Assembly (NCBI GenBank): GCA_016191565.1
Contig: JACPWA010000101.1
Span: 1 to 10,265, forward strand
Direction: 5' to 3'
Length of the DNA: 10,265 nucleotides
Source: Simkania negevensis
Lineage (GTDB): Bacteria; Chlamydiota; Chlamydiia; Chlamydiales; Simkaniaceae
This document shows, in pieces, positions 1 through 6,070 of the stretch. Numbering within the stretch: the first letter of the stretch is position 1; the number at the start of each line of letters is the position of its first letter. Under the pieces are notes generated by a model. The model was not told the DNA's origin and did no database searches. It saw only the letters and a list, made by a program, of their open reading frames with translations. Both the position numbers and the translations under genes were made by a program.

Positions 1-38
1 GCTATCGAAGGGCTCCTTAGCCAAAGTGTATAGTATTC

Positions 39-1013
39 TTAGGTTATGAAACTCCTAAGTAGTATCAGAGGCCCTTTTTTAATCTTCAGCTTTACTTCAG
101 CACACTTTGCCGGTAGTAGAAGGGTTGCCCACATACAAATCTCCTCATTGTAGGAGGATTGGAGCTCTCCATATCCAGAAAGGAAGAAAAGGATTTCAAA
201 CTTATTTTTCTTTTTTTTCCAATATAACGATTGATTAACTTCCCATTTCTCTAAGGTAAAATAGGGAGAAGTAATCAAATTCCATCTGGTAAAGTCCTCA
301 TTTTTTTCTATCTCTTGCTTAATCTGTAGAGGAAAAGAGCTCTCTTCCCAATGAATGACCTCTTTTGCTTCTTCTAAATGGAGCGTGCGCCTTTGTCCCT
401 TTTGATCCACTCGGTCCCAGTCATATATGCGGTAAGTAGTATTCGAGTTTTGTTGAATTTCAAACAAAAGGACCCCTTCTCCAATCGCATGGAGGCACCC
501 TCCCGGGATATAGATGAGATCATCTGCGGCGATAGGAATTGTATGCATTTTGGTGAGGATCTTTTTAGTAGAAAGAAGAGGAAGCATTTTTTTCTTTTCT
601 TCTCTTTTTTTAAAACCTGCGTAGACTTTTGCTTTATCATCTGCCTCGATGATGTACCAGGCCTCTGTTTTCGGTTCTCCGCCAAGTGTTTTGGCGCTCT
701 GATTATCGGGATGCACCTGAATGCTTAAATTTTGGTTGGCATCGATCAATTTGATCAAAAGGGGAAAGCGATTAAAATGGTTATCTTCTCCAAGAAGAAG
801 GGATCTTTTTTCCAGGAGGAGATCATAGAGAGTTTTCCCGTGTAGAGGGCCGCCGCGGACTTTGCTCATCCCCTCCTCACGATCAGAGAGTTCCCAGGAT
901 TCTGCATACATTCCAAGGGGAAGTTTACGATGAAAGAAATGGGGAATCTTCTCTCCTCCCCAAAGATAATCTTTGTAGATTGGATGAAAGAAAAGAGGGG
1001 GTAACCGATCCAT
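39..1013 (-). CDS. manA: Mannose-6-phosphate isomerase, class I (short form)
   Basis: Zinc-dependent cytosolic enzyme that interconverts mannose-6-phosphate and fructose-6-phosphate, linking glycolysis to mannose and GDP-mannose metabolism. The 324-residue product has the class I cupin signatures in order: WGG near residue 18, ESWELSDR (38-45), LSIQVHPDN (96-104) with presumed zinc ligands Q99 and H101, TEAWY with ligand E117, and GGCLHAIG (171-178) with ligand H175. The catalytic-arginine segment TTYRIYDWDR follows, with R195. The length fits the short Bacillus-type family (about 315 residues), not the roughly 390-residue E. coli type. The ATG is preceded by AAAGGA at normal spacing and opens directly onto the conserved N-terminal part, so this start is favoured. 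Downstream of the stop, on the same strand, an AAGGAG appears close to the window edge, so another gene may follow beyond position 1. No convincing promoter was found. Function is confident; the physiological pathway is inference. Confidence 0.93.
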   Translation of the reverse strand: MDRLPPLFFHPIYKDYLWGGEKIPHFFHRKLPLGMYAESWELSDREEGMSKVRGGPLHGKTLYDLLLEKRSLLLGEDNHFNRFPLLIKLIDANQNLSIQVHPDNQSAKTLGGEPKTEAWYIIEADDKAKVYAGFKKREEKKKMLPLLSTKKILTKMHTIPIAADDLIYIPGGCLHAIGEGVLLFEIQQNSNTTYRIYDWDRVDQKGQRRTLHLEEAKEVIHWEESSFPLQIKQEIEKNEDFTRWNLITSPYFTLEKWEVNQSLYWKKKKNKFEILFFLSGYGELQSSYNEEICMWATLLLPAKCAEVKLKIKKGPLILLRSFIT

Positions 1014-1079
1014 TTTTTAATCCTTTAATTAGCTCTCATGGATGGTCTACTGTAACATATTTTTCAACCAACGCTCATA

Positions 1080-1111
1080 CCCAAATAGCAAAGATTAAGC
1101 TTACAGAGCAC
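1080..1111. repeat. Decayed end of a palindromic element, abutting element A
   Basis: This 32-base stretch matches the left end of the palindrome at 2440-2604, in inverted orientation, at 29 of 32 positions by hand alignment. It ends in GAGCAC, directly against the left end of the 1113-1277 element. No recognisable remainder lies further left, so it looks like the terminus of an older, mostly lost copy. Confidence 0.65.
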
Positions 1112-1112
1112 C

Positions 1113-1277
1113 AGTGCTCCATTTCAAAAGTTTTTAATGTTTCGGCTGTGTCAAAGCCCCGGGGTTTGTCGATCATAAAGCGCGCTGTATTGGATTAATA
1201 CAGCTAGATTTATGATCGACAAACCGCGGGAACTTTCACATCAGCCCAAACGTCAAAAACTTTTGAAATGAAGCACT
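1113..1277. repeat. 165-bp palindromic element A (MITE-like)
   Basis: Near-complete inverted repeat. The left arm (1113-1179) and the reverse complement of the right arm align over about 68 bases with roughly 10 differences. Symmetry then continues inward to CTGTATT (1185-1191) and AATACAG (1197-1203) around a five-base loop, GGATT. The ends are AGTGCT and AGCACT. It has the same length as the element at 2440-2604. It also shares that element's inner core: 31 of 37 positions agree in the left arms, including GTCAAAGCCCC and GTCGATC. It encodes no plausible protein. Any transcript across it would form a hairpin of about 80 base pairs. The best description is a non-autonomous, MITE-like or REP-like intergenic element; the mobilising enzyme is not in the window. 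Confidence 0.85.
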
Positions 1278-1347
1278 AGCATTAAAATAAAATTTTCAGT
1301 ATAAGCATGTTATTTAAGAAAGATAGATATAACTAAGGTATAAACAA

Positions 1348-2325
1348 ATGAGCAAAATGAAACAAGTGGTCCTCACTTTCCTACTTTGCATGTTCGGTGC
1401 TTATTCTTTTAGTCATGCAGAGGAGATGATAGATCTGGCACATAAACTTATTCTTAATGTTGAAGGAAAATCTGCTGAGAGAACGCTTCATATCCTTTCC
1501 CTTTGGGGAGGGAGAAATCGGCTTCCTAAAGATGTGAGGAAAGAGCTTCATCTTTTTTTTAAAACAAATAGCATTGAGATTCAGAGCTCTTCCTCTCTTC
1601 TTCAGAGCTATATTATAGGATGTAAAACATCTTTTAGCGAAGAGGAATTTGAGCAGATAAAAAGGGAGCTTATCGGTTTTATAGAAAACCCCCTTTCTTT
1701 TGAAGCTAGCGAAAAGTTAGATAAAATTCAGATAGAAAGGATTACCCTCGCAGAGCTAAATGATCATAATTCCGATCTCTATCGGACCCTTTATTTCAAG
1801 ATGCAAATAGTAGAAAGCGGAAAGAAACCTATTGAATTTCTCGATAGTAGCAAAGGCAGCTCTTCCTTGCCTAAGCTGAAATTAGCTAGCAGTGATGCTA
1901 AATCTCGGGTAGCTCCCTTTCACCAACTTAGACTGACTCCTCAAGATCAAAATAATATTGAGAAATTGATTAAAAGTTTGGGAGACAAGGGATACTCTGA
2001 GCTGCTTTATAAAAAAAAGGAGATGGATAAACTTGGAGATAAAATACATCCGGTGCATCCTCTCCGCTTTATTGGCTACATTATGAGCAGAGGTGAGTTG
2101 AAGGAGCGGATGCCGAAAATTGCTCATGATCGCCTCAAATGGATCGGGTTTATTAAAGGCTTTGGCGATAGGATGTCTCATGAGAAACACCGCAGTCAGT
2201 TACTTTCCTATGTGCCTGGGCTTGCTCAAATGCTGGGAGTGGAAGAGAAAAAGATAGAACACTATATTCATAGTTCTGATTGGGGGGGATTAGTAAAATT
2301 TTTAACGAATGCCCAAAAAAACTGA
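1348..2325 (+). CDS. Secreted protein of unknown function
   Basis: I do not recognise a characterised family. The 325-residue product begins with a classical signal peptide: K4 and K5, a hydrophobic stretch at about 7-21, and a likely cleavage after SHA at residue 24. There is no lipobox. The mature part is mostly helical and charged. A Ser/Lys-rich linker at about 165-188 separates two halves. The second half (190-325) holds a compact block with HPVHPLRFIGYIMS (234-247), a KWIGFIKGF segment near 264-272, and DWGGLVKFL near 311-319. This resembles a helical domain I associate loosely with lineage-specific proteins of environmental chlamydiae; that is an impression, not a demonstrated homology. 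AAGG lies 9 bases before the ATG. It is the only plus-strand gene and is bracketed by the two palindromic elements. Periplasmic or exported location is inferred from the signal peptide alone. Confidence 0.85.
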   Translation: MSKMKQVVLTFLLCMFGAYSFSHAEEMIDLAHKLILNVEGKSAERTLHILSLWGGRNRLPKDVRKELHLFFKTNSIEIQSSSSLLQSYIIGCKTSFSEEEFEQIKRELIGFIENPLSFEASEKLDKIQIERITLAELNDHNSDLYRTLYFKMQIVESGKKPIEFLDSSKGSSSLPKLKLASSDAKSRVAPFHQLRLTPQDQNNIEKLIKSLGDKGYSELLYKKKEMDKLGDKIHPVHPLRFIGYIMSRGELKERMPKIAHDRLKWIGFIKGFGDRMSHEKHRSQLLSYVPGLAQMLGVEEKKIEHYIHSSDWGGLVKFLTNAQKN

Positions 2326-2355
2326 AAAATCCCGGTTTTGGCTTAGCTAAAATCG
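2318..2355 (-). terminator. Possible terminator for minus-strand transcripts
   Basis: Bases 2333-2342 (CGGTTTTGGC) pair with 2346-2355 (GCTAAAATCG) across a TTA loop, giving a 10-bp stem with two G-T pairs. Read on the minus strand, the stem is followed by GGA, a run of five T, and a second T run within the end of the secreted-protein gene. It could therefore stop transcripts coming from the glycosyltransferase gene through element B. On the plus strand no T run follows, so it is a poor terminator for the secreted-protein gene. Confidence 0.35.
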
Positions 2356-2420
2356 TAGCATGTGATGGTCTTAAATGACTCAATATTTTAATTATGTTCG
2401 GTATAAGATCGTCAATTCTG

Positions 2421-2438
2421 CTTAAGTTTGTAGTGCAC
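2421..2438. repeat. Short decayed element end abutting element B
   Basis: Bases 2421-2438 match the right-hand terminus of the 2440-2604 palindrome at about 14 of 18 positions (TTAAGTTT and GCAC shared). They lie directly against that element's left end, separated only by the TA junction. This repeats the arrangement at 1080-1112. It is short and could be chance, but the same tail-to-head geometry at both elements argues against that. Confidence 0.4.
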
Positions 2439-2439
2439 T

Positions 2440-2604
2440 AGTGCTCTGTAAACTTAATTTTTGCCATTTGGGCTGCGTCAAAGCCCCGACGTTCGTCGAT
2501 CGTAAATGGGTTTGTATTTAGTTAATACTAGCCCATTTACGATCGACAAATGGCGGGCACTTTCACGTCAGCCGAAATACCAAAAATTAAGTTTACAGAG
2601 CACT
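2440..2604. repeat. 165-bp palindromic element B (MITE-like)
   Basis: Inverted repeat over its full length. The outer 24 bases of the two arms are identical, from AGTGCTCTGTAAAC inward. Pairing continues through the GTCGATCGTAAATGGG region to GTATT (2514-2518) and AATAC (2524-2528) around the loop TAGTT. TA flanks both sides (2439-2440 and 2604-2605), which fits a TA target-site duplication if the element proper is 2441-2603. It has the same length and inner core as element A but different outer arms. It is non-coding and lies at the very 3' end of the glycosyltransferase gene, where the right-hand TA forms part of the stop codon. Confidence 0.87.
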
Positions 2605-3733
2605 AAATCAGCCGCTTTTTCCTGAAATAAGGAGCACAAGCTTTGCAAAAGGCCTCAGGAGAAATAAATTCAGCCCCTTTTTTTTCTTTGAGATATAGAG
2701 CATTTCCCTTTTCCCAAATGGGCATGCCCTTAGCGAGTTTTTCTTGATCAAAGGGAGGAATAACAGATTTGGCTTCAGAATGTATCCAAATTTTTCCATG
2801 AGACACAGCAAGTAGTTCCATAGCCGAGAGACCTCCGGCACGAGTAAAGGTAGCATCACTTCGAAAATAGAGGGGAGCAATCACATCATCTCCTTGGAAA
2901 CACATAGGAATGATTGCGAGATTTTTAGGATAGTCTTCCGTTTTTTGAACTAGATCATGCGTCCTTATAAGAAGGCTATTTTTTTGAAGAGGTTTCCCAT
3001 TGCAAAAAACAAAAAGAAGATGGCGGATAGGTACATCTCTTCCCTCTCGTGCCATCTGAATAAATTTTTTTACATATTCGACAGTGGCTTTTTCTGTTGG
3101 TTGACTTCCGAGCAAAAGGGTACTTACCTTATCAAAGGGTGCAATCAGGACACGAATCTGGTCAGATTGAATCTCTACTTCAAGTGTACTTTTTTGAATC
3201 GTAGCAGCTATCAGGGCATTTTCTTTTAAAGATTTAGTTCGAATAGAGATAGTAAGCTCCTCTTTAAGCTCATAGGATTTATTTTTATAATAAAAAAAAG
3301 AAGGGCGCAGAGGAAAATCTTCATAGCAGACCTGGTTTTCTGTTAATTTGCAGTGTTTCATCCAAAATTGAGCAGGTGTTTGGTCTTTTTCTAAGAGAGG
3401 AGCAGTGGTGATTAGTTTAAGATAGCGGCGATCTTTTGAAGATAGGTTTTTGATGGGCCGAAGGAAATGAGAGACTTTATCAGTTGGCAGCTCTGTAAGA
3501 ATTTTCTCTAGTATGATCTCCTTTTTTTTCCATCTGTTATAGATTCTCACTGCTTTAATAATCGGGAAAGTAAGCGGTTGGGTGTCGATTACATAATCGA
3601 TATCTTCTTTGATAAGAAGATGAAGAGTTTTAATGAAAATAGGTAAAGAAGCAGCTAAATCTGCAAAAGGCATCATTTTGGCTAAAAAAGTACGTAGAAA
3701 AAGTGATCCCCTTTTTTGTGAGGAGTTCCACAT
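2603..3733 (-). CDS. MurG/MGDG-synthase-like GT-B glycosyltransferase, possibly N-terminally truncated
   Basis: Probable nucleotide-sugar-dependent glycosyltransferase. The C-terminal half of the 376-residue product has the GT28-type pattern. A strand and loop, STLLLGSQPT (204-213), starts the second Rossmann domain. It is followed by an IIPMCF strand (274-279), then YFRSDATFTRAGGLSAMELL (289-308), which corresponds to the donor-binding RAGG..E block of MurG and plant MGDG synthases. GNALYLKEKKGAEFI (343-357) corresponds to the downstream NA..L...GA segment. The N-terminal half keeps a YVIDTQPLTFPII strand (47-59), but the usual first strand with a Gly-rich acceptor loop is absent. An in-frame TAA stands 15 codons upstream of the ATG with no alternative start and no clear Shine-Dalgarno sequence. 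The stop TAG lies at the junction with element B, so the original C-terminus may also be altered. The substrate (lipid or glycan) is unknown, and a decaying gene is possible. Confidence 0.7.
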   Translation of the reverse strand: MWNSSQKRGSLFLRTFLAKMMPFADLAASLPIFIKTLHLLIKEDIDYVIDTQPLTFPIIKAVRIYNRWKKKEIILEKILTELPTDKVSHFLRPIKNLSSKDRRYLKLITTAPLLEKDQTPAQFWMKHCKLTENQVCYEDFPLRPSFFYYKNKSYELKEELTISIRTKSLKENALIAATIQKSTLEVEIQSDQIRVLIAPFDKVSTLLLGSQPTEKATVEYVKKFIQMAREGRDVPIRHLLFVFCNGKPLQKNSLLIRTHDLVQKTEDYPKNLAIIPMCFQGDDVIAPLYFRSDATFTRAGGLSAMELLAVSHGKIWIHSEAKSVIPPFDQEKLAKGMPIWEKGNALYLKEKKGAEFISPEAFCKACAPYFRKKRLI

Positions 3734-4054
3734 GCTAACAAAGCATTTTCCAATGAGATCGATTCCGCTTTCTAATTAGGGGAGTGAACAAATAATTTAA
3801 ATCATAAAGTTATTAATTGGTAATTTTTAGAATTGTTTTTTTTAATTAATTATATAAGTTACTGATATTTTGAATCTTAATCTTAGAAATAGAACTTTTT
3901 TAAAAGAAGTAGATCTGTCATAATAGGTATAGAGTCAATGCTTTATTAATCCGATCTATTTAAAAAAATAAGAGATCTTGAGCAATTAAATGCTTTAAAA
4001 ATTACAGTCTTATTCATCTCAATTATCACAAAATAGAACGAGAACTTTAATCTA
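3734..4054. other. AT-rich intergenic region, no gene seen
   Basis: This 321-base gap lies between the rho stop and the glycosyltransferase start. It is very rich in A and T, has stops in all frames, and shows no tRNA-like or rRNA-like structure. No strong hairpin with a T run was found downstream of rho, although rho ends in tandem stops (TAA TAG). The region may contain the 5' part lost from the glycosyltransferase, but nothing recognisable remains. Confidence 0.6.
3849..3854 (-). promoter_or_regulatory. Candidate -10 box for the glycosyltransferase gene
   Basis: The minus strand reads a perfect TATAAT about 115 bases before the ATG. The best -35 match, TTCAAA, is only 14 bases upstream, so the pair is poorly spaced. 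In a region this AT-rich such a box is expected by chance, so this is only a candidate. Confidence 0.22.
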
Positions 4055-5443
4055 TTATTCCTTTATTGATAACAAGAATTCAGCATTTGTATTTGTTTTC
4101 TTCAATCTGCCAAGAAGAAGGTTCATCGCATCAAGCGGAGTGAGATCAGCAAGAGCTTGCCTCATCAGGTAAATTTTTTCGAGCTCATCTGGATGATAAA
4201 GGAGCTCTTCTTTTCGGGTACCGCTCTTAATAACATCAATAGCAGGGTAAACACGCCTATCGGATAAACGGCGATCAAGAACAAGCTCCATGTTGCCTGT
4301 TCCTTTAAATTCCTCGTAAATCACCTCATCCATTCGAGAGCCAGTTTCAATCATAGCAGTAGCGATGATAGTGAGTGAGCCCCCCTGCTCCACATTTCTA
4401 GCCGCTCCAAAGAAGCGTTTTGGTTTATGGAGAGAGTGAGCGTCAACTCCTCCCGTGAGAATTTTTCCAGAATGGGGCTGTACTGTGTTATAAGCTCGTG
4501 CCAAACGGGTGAGAGAATCAAGGAGGATGACTACATCATGGCCATATTCAACTAAGCTCCGCGCCTTTTCAATGGCCATCTCAGCTACTTGAATATGTCT
4601 TTCTGGCGGCTCATCAAAAGTAGACGAGACTACCTCTCCTTTTACTGTTCTAATCATGTCGGTGACCTCTTCAGGTCTTTCATCGATTAAAAGAACAATC
4701 AAAATGATCTCTTGATGATTGACGGCAATGGAATTAGCAACATTTTGAAGAAGAATTGTTTTCCCAGATTTGGGAGGAGCAACAATCAGAGCGCGCTGTC
4801 CTTTTCCAATGGGGGAAGTGAGATCTAAAACGCGCATTGAGAGTTTATCTTTAGTTGTTTCCATCACAATTCTCTCATCGGGATAGAGGGGAGTGAGGTT
4901 AGCAAAGAAGATCCGCTCCTTGGCTTTTTCAGGAGGCTTGTTATTAATTCTATCTACCTTGAGAAGGGCAAAATATTTTTCCTTATCTTTTGGAGAGCGG
5001 ATAGGTCCAAAAACAGTATCCCCTTTTTTTAGATCGAAACGGCGGATTTGGGCAGGGGAAACATAGATATCTTCTGCAGACGGGAGGTAATTGTAGTTAG
5101 GAGAACGGAGGAAACCAAATCCGTCAGGAAGGGTTTCTAAAACACCCTCACCAACAAGAATCTCATCATGTCTTGAAGATTTCATCTTGACAATCTCGAA
5201 GACCATTTGTGATTTAGTGAGAGAGCTTAAATTCTCTAAACCGATATTTTTGGCATAAAGGCTGAGCTGATCAATATTCATCCGTTGAAGATCAGAGATT
5301 TTGGTGATAGTCGGCTCTTTTGCTGGTCTAGGAGGTTGTTTAGATGCAGAAATAAACGGTGTTTCCGGAGGGGGGATCATCTTACTGGGAAAGGGTTTTT
5401 GCTCTTGTTCCGATTCTTCTTTTTCTACGAATTCTTCGTCCAT
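4055..5443 (-). CDS. rho: Transcription termination factor Rho
   Basis: Hexameric RNA-dependent ATPase/helicase that ends transcription at rut-containing transcripts. The 462-residue product carries every core element. A charged and proline-rich leader (1-45) precedes the N-terminal helical Rho domain (48-90). The cold-shock RNA-binding domain follows, with the RNP1-like DGFGFLR (107-113). Walker A is APPKSGKT (222-229), then IDERPEEV (253-260) and Walker B VVILLDS (304-310). The secondary RNA-binding loop is [11 protein letters not shown] (322-332), and the arginine-finger segment is SGTRKEELL (407-415). It is longer than E. coli Rho (419) because of the leader, which fits chlamydial Rho (about 464 from memory). 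The start is supported by AAGGAG 11 bases before the ATG. It is last in the operon, 21 bases after coaE. Confidence 0.98.
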   Translation of the reverse strand: MDEEFVEKEESEQEQKPFPSKMIPPPETPFISASKQPPRPAKEPTITKISDLQRMNIDQLSLYAKNIGLENLSSLTKSQMVFEIVKMKSSRHDEILVGEGVLETLPDGFGFLRSPNYNYLPSAEDIYVSPAQIRRFDLKKGDTVFGPIRSPKDKEKYFALLKVDRINNKPPEKAKERIFFANLTPLYPDERIVMETTKDKLSMRVLDLTSPIGKGQRALIVAPPKSGKTILLQNVANSIAVNHQEIILIVLLIDERPEEVTDMIRTVKGEVVSSTFDEPPERHIQVAEMAIEKARSLVEYGHDVVILLDSLTRLARAYNTVQPHSGKILTGGVDAHSLHKPKRFFGAARNVEQGGSLTIIATAMIETGSRMDEVIYEEFKGTGNMELVLDRRLSDRRVYPAIDVIKSGTRKEELLYHPDELEKIYLMRQALADLTPLDAMNLLLGRLKKTNTNAEFLLSIKE

Positions 5444-5464
5444 TGAAAGGGCTTCTCCTTAGGG

Positions 5465-6070
5465 TTATTTGTAATGACTTAGATTGCTTATAAGCTTTAA
5501 TGCTTTTTGCTTAAATTCTGTTTTTGTACCGTTATTTTCGATAATGATATCTGCTTTTTCAGCTTTTTCCTTCACGTTCCATTGTCTTTGCATGCGCCTT
5601 TCATACTCTTCTTCTGAAAACCCCCTTTTTTTATAGCGCCTTTTAGCAATTTCTTCATCTACATAGACAGCAATAATTAGGTCAAACTGATCTTCTTTCC
5701 TAATCTCTTGAATCAGGGGGATTTCAACAAGAAAAAGAGAGTAACGATTCTCTTGCAGCAGCTTTTGATATTGCTTTTCAACTTCCCTTAGTAGAAGGGG
5801 ATGCATTATTTCTTCTAAAGCATTCAGCTTTTCAGGATCTGTAAAAACTTCACTTGCGACTTTTTTCCGATCTATCTTTCCTTTATTGAGAATCTTTTCG
5901 CCAAGAAGCTGAACTACCTTTTGGATGCAGGAGGAATCTTGAGAAAGCAGTTGATGGATAATTTCATCGGAATAGACGCAATAAGCTCCATGCTTTTCTA
6001 GAAGACGGCATAAAGTAGTTTTCCCCGAGGAGATGCCGCCTGTTATTGCAACTTTCCTTAAGTTTAACAT
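5465..6070 (-). CDS. coaE: Dephospho-CoA kinase
   Basis: Catalyses the final step of coenzyme A synthesis: ATP-dependent 3'-phosphorylation of dephospho-CoA in the cytosol. The 201-residue product has the P-loop GGISSGKTT (11-19), the EEIMHPLL helix with H90, the EIPLI strand (116-120), the LID region RRYKKRGFSEEEYERRMQRQ (144-163) with its arginines, and the nucleotide-site ending DIIIENNG (174-181). Length is normal for the family. The ATG at 6068-6070 is chosen because MLNLRKVAITGG runs straight into the first strand, and, as I recall it, chlamydial CoaE begins similarly. It overlaps the polA stop (ATGTTAA arrangement). A TTG at 6077-6079 would add three residues (MGR). The GGGGAG is only about two bases from the ATG, so expression probably depends on ribosomes terminating on polA. 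Confidence 0.95.
   Translation of the reverse strand: MLNLRKVAITGGISSGKTTLCRLLEKHGAYCVYSDEIIHQLLSQDSSCIQKVVQLLGEKILNKGKIDRKKVASEVFTDPEKLNALEEIMHPLLLREVEKQYQKLLQENRYSLFLVEIPLIQEIRKEDQFDLIIAVYVDEEIAKRRYKKRGFSEEEYERRMQRQWNVKEKAEKADIIIENNGTKTEFKQKALKLISNLSHYK

Noticed and set aside
38..59. Hairpin CTTAGG/CCTAAG overlapping the manA stop as a terminator
   Set aside because: It is only a 6-bp stem with a 10-base loop and no T run after it on the minus strand, so it does not qualify as an intrinsic terminator.
980..1198. Plus-strand open frame of 72 codons across the manA start and into element A
   Set aside because: It overlaps the well-supported manA start, ends in the palindrome, and has no recognisable protein features.
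1080..1280. CRISPR-like or structured RNA gene in the repeat region
   Set aside because: There is one inverted repeat, not regularly spaced direct repeats, and no cas genes. The fold is a simple long hairpin, unlike a tRNA or a known riboswitch.
3895..3930. TTGACT (minus strand) upstream of the glycosyltransferase as part of a promoter
   Set aside because: No acceptable -10 box lies 16-19 bases downstream. The nearby TATTAT is only about 7 bases away.
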